NCBI GenBank assembly: GCA_024516155.1
Contig: JAJJXM010000004.1
Coordinates: 1,054,001 to 1,118,000, forward strand
Origin: Pyronema omphalodes
Lineage: Eukaryota; Ascomycota; Pezizomycetes; Pezizales; Pyronemataceae
Direction: 5' to 3'
DNA: 64,000 nucleotides
Every line of letters begins with the position of its first letter. Position 1 is the stretch's first letter. Shown here in pieces: positions 25,261-36,350 of the stretch. The notes beneath the pieces were generated by a model. It did not search any database. It was given only the letters and a program-made list of their open reading frames with translations, and had not been told where the DNA came from. The position numbers and the translations under genes were made by a program.

Positions 25261-26559
25261 TGGAGAACGAGAGAGAAAAAATGTCGTTTAATTCCAATCA
25301 TAGAATGTAAGGATAGGGGTTTTCTAGAGGAGACAGTTGAAGTTGTACAAACGGTTCTCACCGACGCCCCTCCAGCCCGCAGAGACCATCGGAAATGTAT
25401 GGATATTTTGGAATATGCGGCTCACATTCCAGAAGTCCTCAATATCGAGTTCACCGTATACTGTATCTGCATTTTGAGGATACTTTGCGTTCAAAACATA
25501 GAGGGAACATGAAATTGACATCGCCAATCTATAACTAGACTTCAAACTTTATTCAGAGAGATTACTATTATTACCGGGGTATTTACTAGCTTTGAAGATG
25601 TTGGAAAATAATGCAGTTGAACGTTAGGCCCTACTGCAGCTTTAAATCTCTTTCGTATTCTATAATCAAAAGTTACATGCTATGCTTTAGCTGCAAAAGA
25701 TATGTTTCCATAGCTCCAACGATAAGAGAGACGGAAAACCTGAGCATAATGGGGTTTATTGGTATGTTAAATTTGACCAAAGAAATATTCTTAAATCCCA
25801 GCGAGACTCTGAGGTAAAAGCCAGAGCCTCCAAAATGCATTAAAATTGTAGCATACGTCATAACCTTAAGGTTGAGACCGTTCAAGAACTTCAAATCAAA
25901 TCAAATCAAAAAAGGAATGAAACATGCTTGACGACGGCGACGGTGGAATATTATTTTGATTAGACTATGAAAACAGTAATTATGTGAGTTCAGACTGGTA
26001 GGGTTTTGTCGGCTTTAGTGTGTAGAGTTTTAACGTTGAAACTCGATGGCAGAATGCGTTCTGCAGCGTCTGAACCAACCAGGGGAAACCCAGATAAAAC
26101 CCCAAGAGTCGAAGGAGTTTCTTCAGAGTACGTGCTGTGACATCTACAAAGGCGAGCTATGGGAGCACCTCTCTCCGATTCAAATTTTTATTAGCATCCG
26201 GTAGAAACTAGTGGAACTTAATACAAACCCCCGTGAATCATCTCCGGAAGGGTTTCGACTAAGAGCAATTTCCGTGACGTTCTACCCCCAGCCCCTGGTA
26301 AAAATTCCTCCAGTTATAGGCGGTAATTTTTCTTTTGAAATAAAGATAAATGCTTTCTGAGTTCGACTTACAGGAATCTAGAAGTCCGACAGTGTTGAGC
26401 TTAGAACGTAAGTGTATTCGTCCTTGGAAGATACATGATAATAGGTACGCATGCATTTACCAGAGCGAGTCTTGAGATCCCCCATTAACCCTGCGTGGAC
26501 TGCATTAATAAATAAATCAAACCCCGCCGTGCTGTTCGGAATGAATTATGATATCAAGT
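25261..26559. other. Gene-poor stretch
   Basis: No gene recognised. Some of it may be further decayed sequence of the relic at 24740-25260, but I could not align it with confidence. Confidence 0.4.
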
Positions 26560-26621
26560 AAACTTCCCGTATATCTCAATAAGCGAATGAATCGAAAACT
26601 GGAAGCCTGCTGTAAATGCAC

Positions 26622-26662
<41 letters not shown>

Positions 26663-27040
26663 AGAAGAAACAAAGACCCGAGGTTTAAGTTAAGCTGAGC
26701 TAACCTTAACCTTAACCTTAAACCAAAGATACCACATAACGCCCTAAGCTTGAAATCCCCCAATAACTTTATCCAGAAAACATCCCAGGTAACAAGAGAT
26801 ACATAAGTCTCGACCTTACCCTCCAATACCGTAAAGACAATTACCAGCGATACCACGTTCAGCCATTTCTACACAGTATTAGCCCACTATCTATCAATCC
26901 TAGTAGTATTATGATTGATATTTACCGAAACTGATATCGCTGTGAACAGAGAATCTTGAAACATTTCCTCTATTCGTGGGAAATTCCCTTGAGTAATAAG
27001 GCCTGAATTTTCAGACGCAGATAGGGACACCGACGGTACA
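26560..27040 (-). pseudogene. Inverted partial copy of the DUF202 gene 3' end
   Basis: Read on the minus strand, this matches 29850-30290, the end of the DUF202 gene and its downstream flank. It includes CTCAAGGGAATTTCC/CTTAAGGGAAAATTTCC, GCGATATCAGTTTCGGTA, the last intron, CGTGGTATCGCTGGTAAT and GTAA.GT.GAGAC. The downstream GGTTAAGGTTAAGG tract and GGGTGCATTCACAGC/TGGTGCATTTACAGC also match. The intron is present in both, so this is a DNA-level segmental copy, not a retrocopy. Here the TAG stop of the gene reads as TTATG, so the frame runs on; the upstream exons are missing or unrecognisable. Confidence 0.78.
26623..26660 (+). repeat. 38-nt A homopolymer in the DUF202 relic
   Basis: A run of about 38 A. 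On the minus strand it falls in a T-rich part of the duplicated 3' flank, so it is an expanded T tract in the copy rather than a retroposon tail. Confidence 0.8.
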
Positions 27041-28064
27041 TACTGAAAGGTTCCAGTGCTTTTTAATTAAGAAAAAACAAGATTGCATTTCCAAGGAGGG
27101 TTTATGAAGATGCACTTAGCCTCTAGGGGAATATTCGGGAGGTAACACATGTACACACATATAACCAAGTAATTCTATGATGACGTCGCTAACATGCTAT
27201 GGTGATGCTGTTTAGATTCCGTTTCGTTTAGATATCGATAACTCTAAACAACGAACATTACGGCAGCTCTGGACCTTGGGTGCTGTAGGCTCATATTGAT
27301 AGACGGTAATAGCCGGCTCACTAGTCTGAACTTGGGACTCTGGACTCTGGTTTACCGACCGACCCCGATGGCACCGGGTCCGGTATAAATCGATCATCGC
27401 ACCGCCTTCCACCTTGTAAGGCGTGCTTGGCGATATCGGTGGGGTTTGAATCTTGGGATATTCCAGGGTTAAGTTAGGTAGGTTTTGGTTGCATCTCAAA
27501 ACTTTTGGGAATAACCATAAAAGTATTTTCGAGTAATTATGTCATTAGTGCTTTGTGCCCCGCATCTATTTCTCCACTTTGAGATCTTATATGATCTCTG
27601 TTAGAGTCAGGTGGATTTTTTACCACATGGTTACATACGGAATATTTCAAGCCCCGGGGCTAGTGTTGGTGATCTGTATGTAGGCTGTATGTAAGGGCAC
27701 TTATGGATGGTGCTATACAGGACCGGCAGAAATGATCAGAAAGAAATATCCGATTGTGGCCGGTGGATATTTCTGTAAGTCTCCAAGATGGGGATGGCCG
27801 GTGGGTTTATTCTTTTATTTATTTATCGAAATCATCCGCTGACCGAGTTGCCGATGCAAGTATCCCGCCGCCGCTAGCTTTGGGATTCAGCATGATGATA
27901 ATATAATATTTCATCCTCTGTAGAGTCTCTCACATCTTCCCCATCCATTTCTGATGAAGATCTTTCTTTAAATTCTATGTAAAGCCTCCGGTCGGTCAAG
28001 GCTGATTTATTTTTGTACAAAGACACACCAATCACGGCATCGTGACCGCATAGCTACATGGTAG
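27041..28064. other. Gene-poor stretch
   Basis: No gene, RNA or repeat recognised with confidence. Confidence 0.4.
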
Positions 28065-28200
28065 GCGAGATCCCCTTGGACGCAGCCATACACACATTCT
28101 CCAGCCGCACGATTTACGCGGCAAGTCGGATGACCCTTTCTTTTTTGCGTATGCATCATATTTTTTTGCCCGTCCACAGATCCACAAAAGATTACTGATA
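28065..28200 (-). repeat. Dispersed repeat, inverted partner of 36225-36350
   Basis: Reverse complement of this stretch matches 36225-36350 over about 125 bp, including TCTGTGGACGGGCAAAAAA, AAAAAAGAAAGG.TCATCCGA and GTGCGGCTGGA.AATGTGTGT. Both copies can be read as a similar peptide (KKKGSSDLPRK.CGWRMCV here, KKKGSSEWPRCKPCGWKMCV there), suggesting a fragment of a once-coding element. Confidence 0.75.
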
Positions 28201-28617
28201 GACCGAATTGTTGACATTTGTTGATTTTTCAGTTACCTTTTTCCTTTCTCCTGCACTCACTTCTTCAACACGGTAGACGGAGAAACCTCGCTCACCTTTC
28301 CCCCTCACAATCATACCAAGACGCCTAAGAAGCTACACTACAATCGCGCTACGCACAGAATGTTCGGTGCCTCGATGATCCCCACATTTATGCACACTTT
28401 GTTAATGTGAGATATTAACCTACTCTGTGTATAGCTTAGTGTCGTCATATTCATATTCGTTGCAACCACAGAAACATCACGCGAGCTTCGCAGCCTCTCA
28501 AATCATCCATCGACGTAGCGAGATTAAACAAGTGCAACGAAAGAAGCGAGCTGACTTCACGTCCTCACGTTATTCTACACTTACCGTATTCTAAAGGGTA
28601 GAAACAGAAGATACATA

Positions 28618-30052
28618 ATGGCCAGCACCAGCACCACTACCACCACCACCTCCTCCACTTCCACTTCCACCGCTATAGTGGAAACCGAACCTGAACCTCT
28701 ACCTCCAAACCAAAGTTCACGGCCCTCCTCCATCTTCCACTCCCTCAATACCCCAACTCGCTCCCAAACCCCATCGCCTAGAACTCGCTGCAAATCAGTT
28801 AGCTTCATCACCGGATCCACGTTCCAAGAAATGGCCGGTATAACTAGAACTCAGTCGTTGCAGTTAGGTTTGCCATCGCTGCAACGGAGTATTAGCCCAA
28901 GAACTCTGATCCCCGGACAAGGACCAGGACAGGGACAAGGCCAAGGACAAGGTCCGGGAAAAGGACCAGGACAAGGACCGATTGCAACTGCGACTCCTCC
29001 GCCTTCTACTACCTCCCTCGATAGTTCCCCAACTTCACAAAGCTCAAACGAGCCACCATCACCACCGAACGAAACTACAGCAATAACAGGAACTCAGGCA
29101 GCGAGATCGATCAGAAGTTATAGCGCAGTCAGCACTAGTCACGAACAGCAACAGAATAGGATGAAACCCCAACGAAGATGTACGAATATGGATGGGCTGT
29201 TTTTGAAGCTGGGCGCGATTGAACTGGAGAATAAGGGGAGTGTTGCGAGAGATCATTTGGCACTGGGTAGGTTCAACAGGCTTTGCTTTACAGGGGGGTT
29301 ACGGGGAGTACAGAGAGATGGGGGATTTACAGCGCGGGAGACTGCCTGAGACATGTGGGAGCCGAAGCTCGGAAACCCACGGAAAAGCCCGGAAAGATGG
29401 TTTGGGTAGACTGACAGCAGCTGACTGGATTTTGGAATTACAGAAAGAACGTTCCTCGCCTGGTTACGAACGAGTTTAGCATTTGCATCCATAGGTAATT
29501 TTTCATTTCTCCCTGTCTTAATTTTTCTGCGTCGCTTTGACATCGCGAAGCTCCCTACAAGCAAGTTCGGAGCTCGTCAAGCGCGAAGCTTGATGCTTGC
29601 ACCGCCCGAAGCTTATTCCGCAACGCATGGAACTAGCAGCTAGCTAGCTAGCTTCCACCACCGTAGCAACTCACCCCGCTGACGTTATTTTTTGTCTATA
29701 ATCAAGGAATCGCGATAACGCAACTCTTCCGACTCAACAGTGCAACAGCACCGAAAGATACATCTGATATCTTAAAACACATCGGAAAACCTCTCGGAGC
29801 GACATTTCTTGGCATCAGTATAATGGTGTTGATGTTGGGAACGAACCGTTATTATGAAAGTCAAGCTTGGTTACTTAAGGGAAAATTTCCTGCGAGTAGA
29901 GGAAGTGTTTTTTTGTTGACTGCGATTTCAGTTTCGGTATGTCTGAAGTGTAATAATCTTAGGATCAATCTAAGGCTAATGAAATTCATCAGCTCATCGT
30001 GGTATCGCTGGTAATCGTCTTAACCGTATCGGCGGGTAAAGTAGAGACCTAG
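28618..30052 (+). CDS. DUF202 (YidH-like) membrane protein with low-complexity N-terminus
   Basis: Exons 28618-29266, 29444-29494, 29707-29936 and 29993-30052 encode 329 aa. The C-terminal ~115 residues are a DUF202 domain. ARDHLALERTFLAWLRTSLAF is formed across the intron 1 junction, followed by two more hydrophobic segments (FLGISIMVLMLG and SVFLLTAISVSLIVVSLVIVL), giving three membrane spans. DUF202 occurs in the Vtc1 polyphosphate-polymerase subunit and in many uncharacterised fungal proteins; this one has no SPX domain. The N-terminal ~210 residues are Ser/Thr/Pro-rich, with a GQGPGQGQ-type repeat (about 99-121), and probably face the cytosol unstructured. Intron 3 has a GGCTAAT branch point. 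Intron phases 1, 1 and 0 all restore the domain. Function unknown. A partial inverted copy lies at 26560-27040. Confidence 0.85.
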
Positions 30053-30389
30053 GAATCTCTCGTTACCTGGGGCTTCTTTTGGTTTGGGTTGTTGGGTCTT
30101 TCAATCTTTGGGCGTCATATGGTATTTCTTGGTTAAGGTTAGGTTAGGTTAAGGTTAAGGTTAACTTAACTTGACCCTTGGGTCGTCTTTTTCGTTGGGT
30201 CGTTTGTTTTTGGGTGCATTCACAGCGGGTTTTTAGTTTTTGATTTTTTAGTTCTTTTTGAGGCATATGGCAAGTCGACTTGACGCCATAATCGATTTGG
30301 AAAGAACGACGGGGACTGATTTCTTTATTAATCAAGTCCATGTAGGGTTAATTGGGATATGGGCAATGCATGCGGGTTCTGGAAGTTGA

Positions 30390-30640
30390 AGGAGGTGGCA
30401 TATGTACCAGTACATGTGTAGCGTGATCTGAGGGTCTGGGGATCTGGGGGTCTGGGTTATTGAGTTTTCGGGTTTAAATACATAATGTAGTTCAATACAA
30501 GATATATAGACACGCCGTTGAGCGAAATCATTTGCATTTATAACAATTTGATATCCTGTCTGTTTCTCAAGTGACATACCCCACCGTAAACTTGGCATAC
30601 CGAAGCTATTCTGTAACCAGATCAAAGCTTGGCGGTGTGG
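30390..30640 (+). repeat. Dispersed repeat, partner of 44470-44660
   Basis: Same-orientation match to 44470-44660. Shared blocks are TGTAGCGTGA, GGGTTTAA.T.CAT, ACACGCCGTTGAGCGAAATCAT versus ACGCGCCGCTGGATGAAAATCAT, TGGCATACCCCGCC-type and GTATACCGAAG. The copies are diverged; no coding content is evident. Confidence 0.6.
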
Positions 30641-30924
30641 TCTTCCCGTTTCGCTACAGTTGAACCGTTTAATAAGGGTACTATATGAAAGAATCACCTC
30701 TGTAGTAAGGTACCGGCCGCGGTCCCGACGGTTTTTGTAAGGGACTCAAGGGTTTCCCTGTGTATCAGAATACCCTGAAGAAAATTCCGAAAATTCGTAT
30801 GGTACCCGTGGCTATGGTGCAATTTGTGTGGTGCTAGGACTCCACTTACCTCGCCATACCCCAGCGCAGTGCATCTCAATGAATCACTCGTGCCAAGCCT
30901 AAATGTCTTGTAGGGTATCTACCA

Positions 30925-30967
30925 TATCAGGGTACGCCAGTCCCCCCAGCCCCGGCGTACCCTGATA
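30925..30967. repeat. Perfect 14-bp inverted repeat (hairpin)
   Basis: TATCAGGGTACGCC at 30925-30938 is repeated in reverse complement at 30954-30967, with a C-rich 15-nt loop. No gene is adjacent and no T-run follows. It may be a terminus or internal part of a transposon relic, or simply a stable hairpin. Confidence 0.8.
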
Positions 30968-31079
30968 GAGAGATTCGACTGTACAATACTTCAGTTGAAT
31001 GCCAAGATACTACCTTAACTGAGTGGCCGACACCATATACTGTCCCTGCACATGCACCGTACGTTCTTCCATCTCTGTC

Positions 31080-31760
31080 TATATTTTTCCTCTACTTTTG
31101 TACCTCCAAGGCTACACCTTTGCGCTACCTCCATCTTATTCTAAATCCATTCCTTCAACGCCGCTTTCCCCCAACTCGGGTTTCCCTCGGCAACCGGATT
31201 GCAACTGACAGTACTCTACGCTAATCAGTCCTTGCCCTCCAGCTCCAGGGCAATTTGCATCCAGCGCACTGCGCATATGTTTGCAATCCCAGTATAGCTG
31301 TCATGTTTTACTACACCGATGAAAACCTCTCTGCCGCATTGAAAGCTTTTCGGATTGCACCAATACCAGGATGATAACGAGGAAGACGATTGATATAATT
31401 ATCCAGTAACTTCTCACGAGTTTGTATGTGGTCATGCGGCCAGGTCGAAATGTAGGCCAGGTCGAAATGTACGGCAGAACTCAGCTTTCCCATAAAAGAG
31501 CCAATGGTTATGAAAAATAGCGTTACACTATCATGAATGCCTCAGATGCCCCGCTTTTTTGCTCCACGGAATTGGCTGTCCTCCTTTATCAGTGGAACTG
31601 TCTTGGTTGCTGATTGATGGTACTGTGGGCTGATGAGCTACGCATACATAGCGACATATCGTATTGCCAAACTCGCAGACCATTGAACGTATTGTCGGGC
31701 AAAGAAAGAGATGGGTATGGTATGCATAAATGGATTATCTTAGTAGCAAAATATCTGTGC
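31080..31760. repeat. Dispersed repeat, copy 2 (partner at 15820-16480)
   Basis: The less AT-rich of the two copies described at 15820-16480. It carries a short internal duplication (GGCCAGGTCGAAATGTA repeated around 31438-31475) that the other copy lacks. Confidence 0.65.
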
Positions 31761-32105
31761 TCCAAACAGGACAAGTCGCATTATATGATTGCTAGGGACG
31801 CACTGGTATAGAATACTTTGCTGTCCCAAAGTCTGGGTATTTCTGAACAAGTATGGTGCAGACATTGATAGGTATAGAGTCACAGTCCAACGTATCCAGG
31901 CTGTGACAGCAAAAACTTGTCATTTTTAACCCTGTGCAACTCCAATTTTACGCTATCAAATCAAATATTGTACTCCAAAACTTGTTTTATGAACTTCAGT
32001 CAATCACGTTTGGGTCTTCAAAGTAGTTCCCCCTTTGATAGAAAGGTTGCAAAAGGATTGGTATTCGGGGAGGGGCGGTGCTGCCTGTGCCACTTACCTT
32101 GAGGA
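31761..32105. other. Gene-free stretch
   Basis: Between the dispersed repeat and the left arm of the large inverted duplication. Nothing recognised. Confidence 0.4.
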
Positions 32106-35100
32106 CAACTCTAGACCGGCCTTAATGTGCTTCTACAGATGCATGCGAATTATCGAAAAAAAATGACGAGCATTCCGTGGGTGCTGAAAACCAGTTGGCA
32201 TGGAACGGTTGGTTGTGTTTGAGCGTCGCAATTTCGTTCGTATCGATGGAATTGCAAAAGAGACGATGGCTACAATTTCATAAGGCATCCTTCACAATGT
32301 CTTATGTACCGAACTCCCCTTCACTTCTATAAAGCAAGCGAGGAAACCTCCCTCAACCACACCAAATCTTTACACCCAATCTGCCGAAAAGGAATCGACT
32401 TTTGAGGCGAGAAGTTGGCCAAACCATTACAAAATGATATTCCTGTTCCTCCTGAAAACAATATTCTCCTATCCGGCCACCGAAACCGTCCAAGCCGCTC
32501 CAATAAATTTCGGTTCTCGTCCGACCTCTGATAATGCATCCCCCTCATACGTTCCAAACCCCAGTAGTCGCGGTACCCTCGATTTGCTTCTAACGTCCAT
32601 TATCACACTTATGCTGTGTGTTTACACATCCATCCACTTGAATATTGCAGCCGATAGCTACATATTCTTCATCACAATCCCTCGATTAAGATTATTCTCA
32701 AGAAGAAAGAAACCCGAAGATACTCCGGGAAGCAACAGTGACAACGCGAAGGAGCCCTATGGGATAGGAGTTAAGAGAGCGACTGTTTATAAATTTTACT
32801 GGGTTATTATTGCGCTTTTTGCCCCGGAATTTGTATTGTTCGCTGCATTAAATCAATGGCAAGAGGCCCGTGCACTTCGAAAGACACTCCGGGAAGTTGT
32901 GATAAAGAGCGACGATGGCATGGAAGACGCCGCGATAAAATCGGAAGAACAAATACGAGAAAGAATGTATTTAGATCTCTTGAAACCTACACTTCCATTG
33001 CCGGTCGGGAAGGCAGACTGGTCCAAGGTGTCAATGACATCGGCATTTTTTGTCATAATGGGAGGATACGCCTATCGCCGTGGATACGACTTTAAGATCC
33101 TCGAATCGGATCTCAAATTCCCATATATATCACTCACACCTGCAGGATTCCTGGAATTGGCCCGGAAAGGTGTTCTGCATCCCGGAATTCTCGATGACAA
33201 AGCCATTGCGGACCGCAGTAAAGCCGATTGGTTGGCAAAGCTTCTGGTGTGTGCACAAGCTCTCTGGATGGTATTCAATGTCATCGGGCGAAAAGCAAGC
33301 GGGTTACCGAGCACGCTGATTGAGTTGAATGTGATCGTGCATGTGGTAGTCATGGTGGTTGTTTACGGTCTGTGGTGGAATAAGCCGTTAGCAGTCCAGA
33401 ATCCAGTCATTCTCAATCCTACGCCAGAACTTAATGACGGACATACCAAAATGCTCTCAGTACTCATTTCGTCTAAAAGAACGGATAGTCAAGTCAGTAA
33501 ACTTTGTTACAAAATAGTAACTCTCCATGAGGACGACTTCCCCTTGACAATGATTTCGTGGACCAGTGAAGAGGATTACCTCGATGACAATACCAAAACC
33601 CGCCGATCGATGTTTAAATATAAGCATCCCCTATTATTCTGGTTTTATCGTCGATTTTCTTGCAATTGGGGAAACTATCGGAATTCCCCGATTTCCGTAA
33701 TGACCGCTGAAGAGCATCATCAGAGGTACTCGGATATATCGTTCCCGGAAGGGTTGGGCTGGAATTATCATGTGGCCACGGAAAAAACTTCCAAGTCAGA
33801 TAAAGGGAAGGGGAAAGAGACGATAGGAACAGCGGTTACGCATACTCTCATCAACGGAGAGAATTGTTCAAAAGGGTTGCGGCTTCAGCCAGGCGAAGTT
33901 TTGCTCTTAGTCAAAAAGAACACACACGACCACAAAAAAGCAGTCGTTACTCGTTATCGATGTCCAGTATTTCTCACCGAGCATCAAATGCACGTGATTG
34001 AAGAATACATGGTGGCATTCAATAAATACCCATCATTCACTGAACAATGTTCCTGGGGCATACCAGAAGCAGGTAATATCAGACAGGAGGGTCCGGTATC
34101 AGATTGGTCGCAAGCAATTAAAAACTTACATTGGCTTCCAGCTCCCGTCTTCATAAGTGGGGCGACAATCCTCAGCCTTATTTATGCTGGATGTCATGCA
34201 ACAGCGTGGAATTCGCACTTTCCATCGTTTACCGAGAGATACCTTTGGAGAATTGCTTGCATTTTCATTGCAGCCGGGGGGCCTATCTTGCTTGTGTTGA
34301 TTGCTGTTTATCATGTTGTGGATTCCTTCGTTTCATTTCTGGAGGACCATGTGTTTCACTGCAGGATTTACGAAATTATTCCTGATTTACCTCGTGTTTC
34401 CGTCCTGATCGCATTCTGGGTTCTCCCACGTGGCTGTATTCTCTTGTATACTTCTTCAAGAATCTTCATTATCGTGGAAGCCTTCATTTCCATGCGCAGT
34501 CTTCCAGCGGGCGCCTACGACAGTGTCGACTGGATTGAAATCATACCTCATGTGTAGAATTCCGTCCTATACCTCGTCATTTACTTTCATCACTTATATA
34601 ACCATTTTTTACAAATTTTTTCTACACTCTCAAACGACGGCATACGGCCTCAAACGGAACTCGACAAACGATTGACCGTGCTAGATGGAGGAAACTGGAA
34701 TTTGGGGGTACTGGATTTCGGATCGACTTTACCCTGGACTCGATAGTTTTTCAGGCAGAAAATCGGATGTCTTTGGACGATAGCGGAGCGGATTGCGATG
34801 CGATTATGCAGTGGATCGGTCCAGGCAAATCTTTTGAGTCTTTTTGTCTGTTGTTAATTTTACGGTTAGGGTTACAATCGTGTGGACTGTGAATAGTTCC
34901 GGAGGGGGAAAGGATGATGGATAGGAGTTAGTCTTGAGTTGGAAGAGGGATAAAGTTCTAGGGATCGTGGGAAACTTGAAAGACAAATATATATGACGGC
35001 TGGATATGGGACGGTCATTGGTTTCGGTCTTTTGGTTTTATGACTGCAATTGATGGCTAGAGTGGAGGCGGGCGGACCGAGTTAGGAGGATTTGGATGGA

Positions 35101-35150
35101 TGGTAGGATTCGTGGCGAAAGGACTGAGTGAGAGAGCGTGAACATATATG
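32106..35150 (+). repeat. Left arm of ~3 kb inverted duplication
   Basis: This arm matches the reverse complement of about 39100-42205. Homology covers about 300 bp upstream of the membrane-protein gene (for example GAAAACCAGTTGGCATGG and TGTGTTTGAGC), the whole gene, and about 500 bp downstream (GACGATAGCGGAG, TTACGGTTAGGGTTA, TGACGGCTGG.TATGG). Ends are approximate. Divergence is higher in the flanks than in the genes. Confidence 0.85.
32434..34557 (+). CDS. Fungal multi-pass membrane protein of unknown function, copy A
   Basis: A single exon encodes 707 aa. The N-terminus MIFLFLLKTIFSYPATETVQ may be a signal peptide. Hydrophobic segments follow: LLLTSIITLMLCVYTSIHLN (about 50-70), YWVIIALFAPEFVLFAAL (about 125-145), LLVCAQALWMVFNVIG, IVHVVVMVVVYGLWW, and three or four near the C-terminus. 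The middle block SKADWLAKLLVCAQALWM..LPSTLIELN..WWNKPL is shared by a large family of uncharacterised fungal membrane proteins that I recognise by this signature; no biochemical role is known to me. A polar region of about 200 residues separates the two membrane halves. It is intact, intronless and highly similar to copy B on the other arm, with many synonymous differences. Confidence 0.8.
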   Translation: MIFLFLLKTIFSYPATETVQAAPINFGSRPTSDNASPSYVPNPSSRGTLDLLLTSIITLMLCVYTSIHLNIAADSYIFFITIPRLRLFSRRKKPEDTPGSNSDNAKEPYGIGVKRATVYKFYWVIIALFAPEFVLFAALNQWQEARALRKTLREVVIKSDDGMEDAAIKSEEQIRERMYLDLLKPTLPLPVGKADWSKVSMTSAFFVIMGGYAYRRGYDFKILESDLKFPYISLTPAGFLELARKGVLHPGILDDKAIADRSKADWLAKLLVCAQALWMVFNVIGRKASGLPSTLIELNVIVHVVVMVVVYGLWWNKPLAVQNPVILNPTPELNDGHTKMLSVLISSKRTDSQVSKLCYKIVTLHEDDFPLTMISWTSEEDYLDDNTKTRRSMFKYKHPLLFWFYRRFSCNWGNYRNSPISVMTAEEHHQRYSDISFPEGLGWNYHVATEKTSKSDKGKGKETIGTAVTHTLINGENCSKGLRLQPGEVLLLVKKNTHDHKKAVVTRYRCPVFLTEHQMHVIEEYMVAFNKYPSFTEQCSWGIPEAGNIRQEGPVSDWSQAIKNLHWLPAPVFISGATILSLIYAGCHATAWNSHFPSFTERYLWRIACIFIAAGGPILLVLIAVYHVVDSFVSFLEDHVFHCRIYEIIPDLPRVSVLIAFWVLPRGCILLYTSSRIFIIVEAFISMRSLPAGAYDSVDWIEIIPHV

Positions 35151-36224
35151 ACGGGATATTCCCCGGGTATGGCTGCCTACCGGTTGGTTGATGGTATATG
35201 GTAGAATTGGTTTTGGTGGTATGACACAGAGATGTTTCGGGGGTTGAAGGAAATGGTGATTTGCTGTTGAGTCTGAAAAAGAGGGCTATAGATACAAGGG
35301 AATAGGAAATTCGGGGAGCTCTGGTCGAATGGGCAGGAGGTGTGTCCTGGGATGCCGGAAGGAGTTTGGATGATACTAAAAATTGATGAGCGGGCCTGAA
35401 TTTCAGGGCATAGGCGTTTAACGGATGAACGAATGTTATGATGATTTCTATTTTCTAGTGGTGCAGCGAGTTATGTAGTAATTGATGAATTAATATTAGT
35501 TATTTGTGAAATTTTGTTCATCCGTAATCAAAAACGTCCTTCCGCGATCATAGAGCTAGGTAGATTAAATGACTGTGCTGAGTAATATTTATCGACCTAT
35601 TAGTAACGAAACGTTTGCATGCTACATCAAGAGTGATAGGCAGGCAACATGCAGTAACGGCAACAGTCACCCTTATAGGAGTCATAAGTTCAGGAGGTAA
35701 CTACCAATAGCTCTCCAATCATATTGTTTACTTTTCTTGGTCTTTTGGAGCCTCGAAGGACTAACGAAATAGGCTGTTTGTTTATTTTATAATACGCTGA
35801 TCGGGACGGTGGGGTATGATTAAACGCTTTCTCTGCGACATGGACTTACTAGACACTCTCTGTCTAGGGTGAATATACCCATGATACCCATGACTCTGGG
35901 TTCAATGCTGCTGGATGGTTAGACGGTTATAAGTATAAGTTGCACCGCGGAAATTTACAGTTGTAAATGATAGAGGTTATCGTTATAATGGGCAATGTTC
36001 TAAACCGACTTGCCTTTATGTTGTCTGGTATACAGTGGTGTAGTGTAGTTTATTAAGGCTTCCGGCAGTCTTGGTATTACTGTAATTGAGAGGGGGGATG
36101 GTGAGCAAAGTCTCTCCGTCCGGCATGGTGAAGAAATGAGCGTAGGCAGGATGAGGGAAACAAAGGAATAAAAGGCGTCAAAAATTAACAAAATTTACCA
36201 ATTCGCTATATCGGTAATTTCATA
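35151..36224. other. Spacer of the inverted duplication, left part
   Basis: No gene or repeat recognised. This is the left part of the unique sequence between the two arms. Confidence 0.4.
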
Positions 36225-36350
36225 GGATCTGTGGACGGGCAAAAAATATGATGCCACAAGCAAAAAAGAAAGGATCATCCGAATGGCCGCGGTGTAAACC
36301 GTGCGGCTGGAAAATGTGTGTATTGTTGCTTCCAAGGGAACCGTATTTTA
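36225..36350 (+). repeat. Dispersed repeat, inverted partner of 28065-28200
   Basis: About 125 bp matching the reverse complement of 28065-28200 (see there). The two copies keep a similar reading frame with a CGW.MCV peptide. Confidence 0.75.

Noticed and set aside
26623..26660. 38-A run as a poly(A) tail of a retroposed gene copy
   Set aside because: It lies inside a segment homologous on both sides to the 3' flank of the DUF202 gene, where a T-rich tract already exists; the copy also retains an intron.
26700..26725. TTAACC-type tract as an interstitial telomere
   Set aside because: The unit is irregular (GGTTAA/GGTTA), not TTAGGG, and the same tract follows the DUF202 gene at 30130-30170, so it is duplicated gene flank.
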